Shown piece by piece: positions 6,143 through 13,036 of a stretch of 14,953 nt of DNA. Origin of the DNA: Holosporales bacterium (GTDB taxonomy: Bacteria > Pseudomonadota > Alphaproteobacteria > BNTO01). Both the position numbers and the translations under genes were made by a program. Under the pieces are notes generated by a model. It had not been told where the DNA came from, ran no database searches, and saw nothing but the letters and a program-made list of their open reading frames with translations. How positions within the stretch are numbered: position 1 is the first letter of the stretch; the number at the start of each line of letters is the position of its first letter. The stretch spans positions 1 to 14,953 of the forward strand of contig JAISXM010000039.1 in the NCBI GenBank assembly GCA_031270515.1. The letters run 5' to 3'.

Positions 6143-6490
6143 ATGAAAATTAAATTTTTATTTGCGTTCGCCATGCTTGTTACAGCGAGCGATATCAATT
6201 CCAGCGAAAGACAGAACCTTACAAAAGACGACATCAGCGAAAGACAGAACCTTACAAAAGACGACATAGATGATCTGCTTTCCAATCTAACTGAGGAAGA
6301 TCACTATTCTATAGAAGCAATCTCTGAAAAATACCGTAACAGGACCTTGGAGCTATTAGCGGAAGATCCTGAGAATAAACTACTTCGTGAGCGACTCGTC
6401 GTTCTGTTTAGGGAAGTGCCGGTCGTATCAGATTCAGATTCCTATTCAGATTCAGATTCAGATTCTGATACTGAGACGAATACTGAGTAA
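6143..6490 (+). CDS. Small exported protein, family member 3 (acidic tail)
   Basis: A 115-residue protein. ATG at 6143 follows a good GGAAG ribosome site, which rules out the in-frame TTG at 6098. The signal peptide (MKIKFLFAFAMLVTASDINS) is nearly identical in DNA to that of member 2. The mature start contains an 11-residue duplication (SERQNLTKDDI twice), absent from the paralogues. The family core is recognisable but diverged (LLSNLTEEDHYSIEAISEKY). The last 20 residues are a Ser-Asp repeat (SDSDSYSDSDSDSDTETNTE), strongly acidic and similar in style to the flexible stalks of SD-repeat proteins. Function unknown. Confidence 0.7.
   Translation: MKIKFLFAFAMLVTASDINSSERQNLTKDDISERQNLTKDDIDDLLSNLTEEDHYSIEAISEKYRNRTLELLAEDPENKLLRERLVVLFREVPVVSDSDSYSDSDSDSDTETNTE
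6203..6268 (+). repeat. 33-bp in-frame tandem duplication in member 3
   Basis: Two almost perfect 33-base units beginning AGCGAAAGACAGAACC, at 6203-6235 and 6236-6268, encode the doubled SERQNLTKDDI. The near identity suggests a recent event. Confidence 0.85.
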
Positions 6491-6556
6491 AATATAGACA
6501 AGGCTCTTGATAACGAATATGGATATCCAGATTTTTTGAGAGAGTTTTCGACTACC

Positions 6557-6634
6557 GGGTCCCTATAATAAACAAGTTGATATTCGTAGCCTGACAAGGC
6601 TTAGACAACAAACGTTCTAATTCTTTTTATGGGC
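6557..6634 (+). repeat. Palindromic element, direct copy
   Basis: Starts GGGTCCCTATAATAAACAAG and ends TTCTTTTTATGGGC, aligning along its length with the copy at 5861-5941 with few gaps. It lies between member 3 and the 3' end of rsh. Confidence 0.65.
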
Positions 6635-6640
6635 GGGGAT

Positions 6641-6682
6641 ACGCCTTGTATTACAACGAAGTTCAGATTGTTTGTTATAGCG
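6641..6682 (-). repeat. Partial palindromic element, inverted copy
   Basis: On the minus strand it reads CTATAACAAACAATCTGAAC then TTCGTTGTAATACAAGGCG, matching the first half of the element. The second half is missing; a 27-bp tandem repeat begins at the next base on the rsh side. Confidence 0.6.
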
Positions 6683-6763
6683 TTTATGGACACTCTAAAT
6701 ACTATAGCGTTGATGGATTATCTAAATACTATGACATTTATGGACACTCTAAATACTCTGGAG
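6683..6763. repeat. 27-bp tandem repeat, three units, entering rsh
   Basis: Units at 6683-6709, 6710-6736 and 6737-6763, each of the form TT(T/G)ATGGA...TCTAAATACT. The third unit lies inside the rsh reading frame and encodes its final residues and stop, so the end of that protein is written by repeat DNA. Confidence 0.8.
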
Positions 6764-8213
6764 GTTTATCTGAAACGTTATTTTTCGCATTATCATCCAA
6801 AAACTTGCGAATTCGCATCCGCGCGCGCCCCGTACACACAAAATCATTCCAGGATGGCAGAGGCGTTTTCTCCTCAGACGTAATGATCTCCACTTGATCC
6901 CCGCTTTTCAAAACAGTGCACAGAGGCATAGCTTTTCCGTTAATGTTCACTCCAGCAACGTGGTCCCCAACCCAAGAATCCAGCGCATATGCAAAATCAA
7001 TCGGCGTGACCCCCTTTGGCAGCACAATAAGCTCGCCCCTTTCCGTAAAACAAAAAACCTGATCCTGAAACATTTCCATCTTCGTGTTTTCCAGAAACTC
7101 ACTCGGGTTGCTCGCGTTATTCAACAATTGCAGCAAATTACGAATCCACTGATATTGAGTGCCATCGTGCGCGTGCACATTTTGTTTATACTGCCAATGC
7201 GCCGCAATCCCATATTCGGCCACCATATCCATGTTTTCCGTGCGGATTTGGATCTCCATGCGCTGATATTTTGGACTAATCACCGCAGTGTGCAGCGACT
7301 GGTAATTATTTACCTTGGGCATACTTATATAGTCCTTAAAATGCCCCGGAATAACCCAATACGAATTATGCAAAATCCCCAACGCCTGATAGCACTCTGG
7401 CAACGTCTGCACCACAACGCGAAACGCCAATATGTCGCACAATTGCTCAAATGTCGTGTTTCGGGTAATCATCTTTTTCCAAATCGAATATGGCGTCTTT
7501 ATGCGCCCGAACACGCGCGCGCTTATTTTCGCTTGCTGAAGCACAAGCGTTAAATCATTTACGATTTCTTTTATTGGTTCATCCGACGACAGGCACAAAC
7601 TTTTCAGGCGGTCGCACGTGGTCTGGTATGCCCGTTCGTTCAGCTCTTTGAACGCCAGGTCTTCGAACAACTCTTTCATGTTCTGCAGGCCGACCCGACT
7701 AGCGAGCGGCGCAAAAATATCCAACGTATCCTGAGCAATTTTTTTGCGGCGCAAGGGGTCTTTGATGTAATGCAGCGTTTGCATATTATGTTGGCGGTCG
7801 GCCAGTTTTATCAATAGGACGCGAATATCATCCGCCATCGCAAGCACTAGCTTTCTAAAATTTTCCGCCTGAGCCGCGTTGTCCGACGGAAACGAAAGCT
7901 TGGACAACTTCGTCACGCCGCCGACCAAAAACGCGACCTGCTCGCCGAATCCGTTTTCGATATCCTGCAACGTGGCGACGGTGTCTTCCACCGTGTCGTG
8001 CAACAACGCGGCGGCGATTGTGATGTGGTCCAGCTGCAGCCGAGCCAGAGTGCCGGCGACCTCAACGGGGTGCGAAAAGAACGGATCGCCGGACTCGCGC
8101 ACTTGCGTTCCGTGCGCCCGCAATGAGAAGACGTAGGCCTTGTTCAGCAGGTTTTCATCTATGCCCGGGTCATAGGACTTTACCATTTCAACAAGTTCGT
8201 ATTGCCTTAACAT
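6738..8213 (-). CDS. RelA/SpoT-type (p)ppGpp synthetase/hydrolase, C-terminally shortened
   Basis: Makes and degrades the alarmone (p)ppGpp. The N-terminal HD hydrolase domain (about 20-190) keeps H48, HDTVED (72-77) and LADRQHN (137-143). The synthetase domain (about 230-345) keeps GRIKTPYSIWKKM, DILAFR (260-265), PKVNNYQSLHT (299-309) and EIQIRT (320-325), so both activities are probably intact. TGS domain about 386-446. The protein then ends at 491 after TGRARMRIRKFL, whereas long RSH proteins usually exceed 700 residues and go on through helical, zinc-finger/CC and ACT domains. The final residues fall in a 27-bp tandem repeat, suggesting the 3' end was lost. It keeps TGS but lacks the ribosome/ACT sensing end, so regulation may be altered. 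A minus-strand GGGG seven bases before ATG is the ribosome site. The lipoprotein gene lies 95 bases upstream on the same strand. Confidence 0.92.
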   Translation of the reverse strand: MLRQYELVEMVKSYDPGIDENLLNKAYVFSLRAHGTQVRESGDPFFSHPVEVAGTLARLQLDHITIAAALLHDTVEDTVATLQDIENGFGEQVAFLVGGVTKLSKLSFPSDNAAQAENFRKLVLAMADDIRVLLIKLADRQHNMQTLHYIKDPLRRKKIAQDTLDIFAPLASRVGLQNMKELFEDLAFKELNERAYQTTCDRLKSLCLSSDEPIKEIVNDLTLVLQQAKISARVFGRIKTPYSIWKKMITRNTTFEQLCDILAFRVVVQTLPECYQALGILHNSYWVIPGHFKDYISMPKVNNYQSLHTAVISPKYQRMEIQIRTENMDMVAEYGIAAHWQYKQNVHAHDGTQYQWIRNLLQLLNNASNPSEFLENTKMEMFQDQVFCFTERGELIVLPKGVTPIDFAYALDSWVGDHVAGVNINGKAMPLCTVLKSGDQVEIITSEEKTPLPSWNDFVCTGRARMRIRKFLDDNAKNNVSDKPPEYLECP

Positions 8214-8220
8214 TTTTTAT

Positions 8221-8297
8221 CCCCAATAAAAACGTTTTGAACTTTTATCCTAGTCTAAGTATTGCATACAATAATATCCAAATCGCTTGCTATGGGA
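8221..8297 (-). repeat. Palindromic element in the rsh leader
   Basis: On the minus strand it starts TCCCATAGCAAGCGATTTGG and ends ACGTTTTTATTGGGG, aligning almost gaplessly with the copy at 5861-5941. Its final GGGG (8224-8221) is the Shine-Dalgarno of rsh, and the two ends are complementary enough (CCCATA.CAA.CG.TTTG) to fold together in the mRNA. Confidence 0.7.
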
Positions 8298-8308
8298 ATG
8301 TCACATAC

Positions 8309-9451
8309 TTACGCACCATTAGCACTTGCGTTGTTTATAACCTCATCCCACTTTGCAATCTTATTATCTCGCTCTTTCTCGACTTCGCTAACGCACGTTT
8401 TCAGCAACGCAACGAGGCTCGTCTCCTGCACCGATATGTCCATAATGCGCAAATTGCCCGTCGTCATCACCGTAACAGCGAGAGACTCCCCCGTTTTCTT
8501 GTTTTTCATCGACAAAACGAACCGCCGGGCCTTTTTTTGAGTCGCCTCCAGCTTCACTTTTTCTACGGTGTAATCGCCAATCAGAGGAATGAACGAAACC
8601 ACATTCGCCGCAATAAATTGTGGGAACGTGTCCCAAAAGTGCTTATCCGCCTTGTCCTTCGACTGCCGCAGGTCGCGCCGGAACAATACTTTTTGGAGGA
8701 CCAACGTCGCAACGTTATTCTTGATCCATTCCACGGATGTTTTGGCATTTAGGGCTTTGAGCTCCTCTATTTTGGCTTTTACCACAACGTCAGGATCGGC
8801 ATCTACGTTTGCTGCATCCGTTTCGTTGTTTGCTTTCGGTTCGTCAGCGCTTTGTTCTTTCGCAGGGGCGTCGGCTTTTTTATCTGCCTTAGGGGCGTCA
8901 GTACTTTTATCTGCCTGAGGTTCATCGGCTTTTTTATCTGTTTTCAGTTCATCAGCTTCTTTATCTGTGTTAGGCTCATCAGTACTTTTATCGGCCTCTG
9001 AAGAAGGTTTATCCGAATCAGATGAAGCAGTCGTATCGCTGGATGTTACACCAGTTGACTCGGACGCATCACTTGCAGGAGTATCATCTGTTTTTGCAGG
9101 AGTTTCGGCCTCAGTATCATCTGCTGCCGGAGTACCCGCTTTAGTATCATCAGCATCATCTGCTTCTGCAGGAGCCTCGGTCTTTGCATCATCCGCTGCC
9201 GCAGCATCAGCATCATCTGTTTTTGCAGGAGCCTCAGCCTTTGCCTCATCCGCTGCCGCAGCATCATCTGTTTTCGCCGGAGGCTCAGCCTTCGCATCAG
9301 CCTTCGTGTCGCCCGCCGCCGCCACAGCATTCCCTGTGGATTGCGTTGACTCCTGATTCCCGCCTGATTGAGTTGGTTTTTTCTTCAATCCATCACAACC
9401 AACTAAAATTAATGGCACTCCCCACAGAAGCAACTTGCTAAGTCTGAACAT
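8309..9451 (-). CDS. Lipoprotein with long low-complexity linker and MlaC-like C-terminal domain
   Basis: A 380-residue protein. Residues 1-19 are a lipoprotein signal with lipobox LVGC (Cys19), followed by Asp20, the residue that in enterobacteria keeps lipoproteins in the inner membrane. Residues 25-220 are a repetitive Ala/Lys/Asp/Glu/Thr/Pro linker (units like KAEAPAKTDD, then ADKSTDEP/KTDKKADEP), presumably a flexible spacer. The C-terminal 160 residues form a compact domain. WDTFPQFIAANVV and the ending NLRIMDISVQETSLVALLKTC recall the WKVYDV-x-EGVSLV pattern of MlaC/Ttg2D phospholipid-binding proteins, so a lipid-shuttling role between membranes is possible. That assignment is tentative. 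The gene precedes rsh on the same strand with a 95-base gap containing a palindromic element, so co-transcription is possible. I could not place a convincing promoter. Confidence 0.8.
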   Translation of the reverse strand: MFRLSKLLLWGVPLILVGCDGLKKKPTQSGGNQESTQSTGNAVAAAGDTKADAKAEPPAKTDDAAAADEAKAEAPAKTDDADAAAADDAKTEAPAEADDADDTKAGTPAADDTEAETPAKTDDTPASDASESTGVTSSDTTASSDSDKPSSEADKSTDEPNTDKEADELKTDKKADEPQADKSTDAPKADKKADAPAKEQSADEPKANNETDAANVDADPDVVVKAKIEELKALNAKTSVEWIKNNVATLVLQKVLFRRDLRQSKDKADKHFWDTFPQFIAANVVSFIPLIGDYTVEKVKLEATQKKARRFVLSMKNKKTGESLAVTVMTTGNLRIMDISVQETSLVALLKTCVSEVEKERDNKIAKWDEVINNASANGA

Positions 9452-9557
9452 AAACCAGTCTCGTCGTAAATAAATTCAACACCCATAATGTAATGGTAAT
9501 TGATAATTCACGTAAATACTACATAAAGTCATTTCTTTTTTTCTGAAAATGTACACA

Positions 9558-9640
9558 GGGTCCCCCCATGACAAGCAATTTGAAGCTCGCTGTATTACAA
9601 GGCTTAGGCTAGAATAAAGGTTCAAATTCTGTGTTTGCAG
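9558..9640 (+). repeat. Palindromic element, direct copy
   Basis: Begins GGGTCCCCCCATGACAAGCA and continues TTTGAAGCTCGCTGTATTAC, aligning gaplessly with the other direct copies. Its distal end is overlapped by a 24-bp tandem duplication. It sits in the gap between the lipoprotein gene start and the Sel1 cluster. Confidence 0.65.
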
Positions 9641-9665
9641 AAGGTTCAAATTCTGTGTTTGCAGA
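9618..9665 (+). repeat. 24-bp tandem duplication
   Basis: Two identical 24-base units beginning AGGTTCAAATTCTGTG at 9618-9641 and 9642-9665. The duplicated unit is the distal end of the palindromic element just before it. Confidence 0.85.
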
Positions 9666-9708
9666 AAGAGTACATTTCTAAATTGCGTTGACAGTTTGCA
9701 GATTTATG

Positions 9709-9738
9709 TTGAAAGTCGTGGCGCTTGTACGCTAATAT
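9709..9738 (+). promoter_or_regulatory. Candidate promoter of Sel1 copy 1
   Basis: TTGAAA (9709-9714), 18-bp spacer, TAATAT (9733-9738). The block is identical in all three Sel1 copies. It predicts a transcript start near 9745, after the in-frame TTG at 9725, and so supports ATG 9770. Confidence 0.45.
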
Positions 9739-9769
9739 ACAAGTATGGAGATCGTTTTGTTGGTGCGTT

Positions 9770-10960
9770 ATGCGTTGCCTTCCCGTTTTTTGTTGCGCTA
9801 TGTTGCCGTGTGTAATGTATGCTGCTGCGCCAGCTGCGCCAGCTAAGTTTGCTGCGCTAGCTGAGTTAGTTGCAAAAATGACGCTAGCTAAGTTTGTTAT
9901 GCCAGACATAAGACAGGATGTTGATCTGCTGACGTCCAGGGTGCAAGAATTTGCCAATGGAAAGATACCTCTACCTAAGGGAGTGGCGGTTCGGAACGGC
10001 TACATATCCATATATCTGAAAGATTTTGCGCCAATGTTGTGTCCTGATGGTTGCACTACTGCCAGGACATTTTCTGAGAGAATGGATGAGGGCTTTTTAG
10101 CAATGGCAAATGGGAAGGTCGCTCCAACCACGTTTTTGCGGGAAAATTTGGGATGGAGCGCTTACTTCCTCAACGGGAGTATTGTAATTGATGTAAGAAG
10201 GCTACTAAATCCAGATTATGTTCGCGACAACCCTGAGGCACTTAATCTGTTGGCTTTTCTTTTCATAAGTGGAATATTTTGCTTTGATTTAGAAGAGGGA
10301 GTGTCCTGCTCCGATAAATTCAGCAGAGAGGACGCGTCCGTAGCGAAGATTTTCCTATGGGCTGCAAAGCAAGGTAGTATCTGCGCGCTACACAACTATG
10401 GACACTGTTTGGCCTACGGTGTTGGAGTTGAGCAGAATAGAGATGAAGCAGTCAAGATCTATAGGACTATAGTTGAAAACGAGCGTGAATTGGCGCGATT
10501 CCGCGGAGTATTGGCCATGGCGCAATACCGCTATGGGTTATGTTTTTTTTGGGGGAATGGAGTTGAGAAAAATCAAAAAGAAGCAGCTAAGTATTTAAAG
10601 CTTAGTGCTGACAACGGAAACGCCCTGGCGCAATACAACTATGGGATATGTTTGAAGGAGGGGATTGGAGTAGATATAAATCCGGAAGATGCCGCCAAGT
10701 ATTACAAACTTGCTGCTGACCAAGGATATGCCAAGGCGCAGTGCAGGTATGGGACACTTTTAGTACAAGGGGATGGTGTAGAGGAAAATCTTGCAGAAGC
10801 CGCCAAGTATTACAAACTTGCTGCTGACCAAGGAGATTGTGATGGGCTGCACCATTATGGGGAATGTTTGGAAAGCGGGATTGGAGTAGAGGAAAATCTT
10901 GAAGAAGCCGCCAAGTATTACCAACTTGCTGCTGACCAGGGATATTCCGAGTTCGCATAA
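9770..10960 (+). CDS. Exported Sel1-repeat protein, tandem copy 1
   Basis: A 396-residue protein. The start is ATG 9770, with GGTG four bases upstream; an in-frame TTG at 9725 overlaps the promoter and is less likely. Short Cys-rich signal peptide (MRCLPVFCCAMLPCVMYA, then AAP), an Ala-rich stretch (about 20-44), a conserved domain unknown to me (PDIRQDVDLLTSRVQEFANG through NPEALNLLAFLF, about 45-165), then five Sel1 repeats (206-396) with the pattern A..YG..L..G.GV..N..EAAKYYKLAADQG. Sel1 repeats are TPR-like helical pairs that scaffold protein-protein contacts, and exported ones in intracellular bacteria (Legionella LpnE, EnhC) act in host interaction. It is the only one of the three copies without an internal stop. 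Function here is inferred from the family. Confidence 0.85.
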   Translation: MRCLPVFCCAMLPCVMYAAAPAAPAKFAALAELVAKMTLAKFVMPDIRQDVDLLTSRVQEFANGKIPLPKGVAVRNGYISIYLKDFAPMLCPDGCTTARTFSERMDEGFLAMANGKVAPTTFLRENLGWSAYFLNGSIVIDVRRLLNPDYVRDNPEALNLLAFLFISGIFCFDLEEGVSCSDKFSREDASVAKIFLWAAKQGSICALHNYGHCLAYGVGVEQNRDEAVKIYRTIVENERELARFRGVLAMAQYRYGLCFFWGNGVEKNQKEAAKYLKLSADNGNALAQYNYGICLKEGIGVDINPEDAAKYYKLAADQGYAKAQCRYGTLLVQGDGVEENLAEAAKYYKLAADQGDCDGLHHYGECLESGIGVEENLEEAAKYYQLAADQGYSEFA

Positions 10961-11035
10961 TAAGAATATGGATTTGCTACGCAACAAACTTAATGCGGAC
11001 CGACGACGCGCTAATGTATAACGTCGCCTATGCCG
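10961..11035 (+). pseudogene. Remnant Sel1 coding sequence after copy 1
   Basis: After the stop, the segment AAACTTAATGCGGACCGACG near 10986 resembles Sel1 codons AAACTTAGTGCGGACCAAGG that are still coding in copy 3 (13960-13979). The same block follows copy 2 (12707-12775). It suggests that an ancestral gene ran further. Confidence 0.4.
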
Positions 11036-11115
11036 GGCCCCATAACAAACGATTTGAAATCCTTTGTAATGCAAGGTTTAAGCAGTGAGCAATATTTCAA
11101 TTGTTGATTACGGGG
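11036..11115 (+). repeat. Palindromic element between Sel1 copies 1 and 2
   Basis: Begins GGCCCCATAACAAACGATTT and ends CAATTGTTGATTACGGGG, aligning gaplessly with the copy at 5861-5941. It is part of the tandemly duplicated Sel1 unit. Confidence 0.7.
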
Positions 11116-11235
11116 GAACTCGGTTTAAGAAGCGGGAAGCTACTTATACGCGCATATACTTAGTATTGCTGAGTAATAACGTATATACTTATAACGTATA
11201 TACTTATTGTACATTCCCTTCCCCGCAGATTTATG

Positions 11236-11265
11236 TTGAAAGTCGTGGCGCTTGTACGCTAATAT
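11236..11265 (+). promoter_or_regulatory. Candidate promoter of Sel1 copy 2
   Basis: TTGAAA-18 bp-TAATAT, identical to copy 1. Upstream (about 11153-11207) lie repeated TATATACTTA/CGTATATACTT motifs shared with copy 3 but absent before copy 1. Confidence 0.45.
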
Positions 11266-11296
11266 ACAAGTATGGAGATCGTTTTGTTGGTGCGTT

Positions 11297-12589
11297 ATGC
11301 GTTGCCTGACCGTTTTTTGTTGCGCTATGTTGCCGTGTGGAATGTATGCTGCTGAGTTTGCTGAGCCAGCTGGGTTAGCTAAGTTTGCGGAGCCAGCTGG
11401 GTTTGCTGAGTTTGCGGAGTCAGCTGAGTTTGCGGAGCCAGCTGCGTTAGCTAAGTTAGTTGCACAATCTGCGTTAGCTAATTTTGCTGATCCAGACATA
11501 AGACAGGATGTTGATCTGCAGACGTCCAGGGTGCAAGAATTTGCCAATGGAAAGAGACCTCTACCTAAGGGGGTGGCGTTTCAGGACGGCGTCATATCCA
11601 TATATCTGAAAGATTTTGCGCAAACATTGCCTTTTGATGATTGCACTCCTCTCGTTAATAAATTTTCCGATATAATGAAGCGTGGCTTGATAGCGATGGC
11701 AAATGGGAAGGTAGTCCCAACCACGTTTTTGCGGGAAAATTTGGGATGGAGCGCTTGCTTCCTCAACGGGAGTCTTATAATTGATGCAAGAATACTGTTA
11801 AATCCAGATTCTGTTCGCAACAACCCTGAGGCACTGAATCTGTTGGCTTTTCTTCTCACAAGTGGAATATTTTTCCCTATACGCGAAGAGGAAATGTCCG
11901 CAGCAAAGATTTTCCTAGGGGCTGCAAAGAGAGGTAATATCTGCGCGCTATACAACATACGCGGAGAGGAATTGTCCGCAGCAAAGATTTTCCTAAGGGC
12001 TGCAAAGCAAGGTCATATCTGTGCGCTATACAACTATGGATACTGTTCGCACCGCGGTATTGGGGTTAAGCAGAATAGCGAGGAAGCAGTCAAGATCTAT
12101 AGGACTATAGTTGAAAACGAGCGTGCATTGGCGCGATTCCGCGGAGTATTGGCCCTGGCGCAATACCGCTATGGGGAATGTCTTTATTCCGGGGATGGAG
12201 TTGAGAAAAATCAACAAGAAGCAGCTAAGTACTACAGACTTAGTGTTAAGCGAGGAAACGCCATGGCGCAATGCTGCTATGGGCACTGTTTGCTGTGTGG
12301 GATTGGAGTTCCGCGAAATGTGAATAAAGCCGCCAAGTATTACGAACGTAGTGCTGACCAGGGATATTACGCCGCACAATCCAACTATGGGATATTTTTA
12401 GAAAACGGGATTGGAGTAGATAAAAATCCGCAAGACGCTGCCTCTTACTACAAACTTGCTGCTGACCAAGGACATGGTGGTGGGCAGTTCTCTTATGGGG
12501 AATGTTTGGAACGCGGGTTTGGAGTAGAGAAAAATCTTGCAGAAGCCGCCAAGTATTACAAACTTGCTGCTGACCAAGGATATGGCTAA
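11297..12589 (+). CDS. Exported Sel1-repeat protein, tandem copy 2 (premature stop)
   Basis: A 430-residue protein, started at ATG 11297 by the same logic as copy 1. It has the same Cys-rich signal peptide (MRCLTVFCCAMLPCGMYA). The Ala-rich region is greatly expanded with five-residue units (AEFAEPAGLAKFAEPAG-like, about 11345-11494). The conserved N-domain follows, then a 26-residue in-frame duplication (78 bp, 11879-12034, AAKIFL.AAK.G.ICALYN twice), then five complete Sel1 repeats. The frame stops at TAA 12587-12589 in the middle of a Sel1 boundary (DQGYG-stop), but the same frame continues open with another full repeat to 12706. Confidence 0.8.
   Translation: MRCLTVFCCAMLPCGMYAAEFAEPAGLAKFAEPAGFAEFAESAEFAEPAALAKLVAQSALANFADPDIRQDVDLQTSRVQEFANGKRPLPKGVAFQDGVISIYLKDFAQTLPFDDCTPLVNKFSDIMKRGLIAMANGKVVPTTFLRENLGWSACFLNGSLIIDARILLNPDSVRNNPEALNLLAFLLTSGIFFPIREEEMSAAKIFLGAAKRGNICALYNIRGEELSAAKIFLRAAKQGHICALYNYGYCSHRGIGVKQNSEEAVKIYRTIVENERALARFRGVLALAQYRYGECLYSGDGVEKNQQEAAKYYRLSVKRGNAMAQCCYGHCLLCGIGVPRNVNKAAKYYERSADQGYYAAQSNYGIFLENGIGVDKNPQDAASYYKLAADQGHGGGQFSYGECLERGFGVEKNLAEAAKYYKLAADQGYG
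11879..12034 (+). repeat. 78-bp in-frame tandem duplication in Sel1 copy 2
   Basis: Two 78-base units, at 11879-11956 and 11957-12034, both containing GTCCGCAGCAAAGATTTTCC and ending CGCTATACAAC. Copies 1 and 3 have a single unit. A few mismatches show it is not brand new. Confidence 0.8.
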
Positions 12590-12706
12590 GGGCTGTACCG
12601 TTATGGAATGTGTTTGGAAAGCGGGATTGGAGTAACGAAAAATCTTGCAGAAGCCGCCAAGTATTACCAACTTGCTGCTGCCCAAGGATATCCCGAGCAA
12701 CAATAA
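12590..12706 (+). pseudogene. Severed C-terminal Sel1 repeat of copy 2
   Basis: In the same frame after the TAA at 12587, 38 codons read GLYRYGMCLESGIGVTKNLA and EAAKYYQLAAAQGYPEQQ, then TAA. This is one intact Sel1 repeat that aligns with the final repeat of copy 1 (HHYGECLESGIGVEENLEEA), so the upstream stop truncated an originally longer protein. Confidence 0.75.
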
Positions 12707-12775
12707 GAATATGGATTTGCTAAGCAACCTTAGTGCGGACCGATGACGCGCTGATGTATAAAGTCGCATATGCCG

Positions 12776-12855
12776 GGACCCATAACAAACGATTTGAAAC
12801 TCGTTGTATTACAAGGCTTAAACAGTGAGCAATATTTCAATTGTTGATTACGGGG
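12776..12855 (+). repeat. Palindromic element between Sel1 copies 2 and 3
   Basis: Begins GGACCCATAACAAACGATTT and ends CAATTGTTGATTACGGGG. It lies 1740 bases from the copy at 11036 and is mostly identical to it, so it was copied with the tandem unit. Confidence 0.75.
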
Positions 12856-12975
12856 GAACTCGGCTTAAGAAGCGGAAAACTACTTATACGCGTATATACT
12901 TAGCATTGCTGAGTAATAATGTATATACTTATAACGTATATACTTTTTGTACATTCCCTTCCTCGCAGATTTATG

Positions 12976-13005
12976 TTGAAAGTCGTGGCGCTTGTACGCT
13001 AATAT
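12976..13005 (+). promoter_or_regulatory. Candidate promoter of Sel1 copy 3
   Basis: TTGAAA (12976-12981), 18 bp, TAATAT (13000-13005), identical to copies 1 and 2. Confidence 0.45.
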
Positions 13006-13036
13006 ACAAGTATGGAGATCGTTTTGTTGGTGCGTT

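Noticed and set aside
6629..6897. Two plus-strand frames with repeated MDTLNT or YGHSKY motifs
   Set aside because: They are translations of the 27-bp tandem repeat and then run antisense through conserved rsh codons; no promoter or ribosome site is seen.
8589..9441. Plus-strand Ala/Ser-rich frames opposite the lipoprotein gene
   Set aside because: They arise from the low-complexity linker read backwards. The minus strand has a lipobox and a folded C-terminal domain.
9725..9769. TTG start 15 codons upstream for the Sel1 copies
   Set aside because: It would lie within the predicted promoter and has no Shine-Dalgarno. ATG 9770 has GGTG upstream and gives a compact signal peptide.
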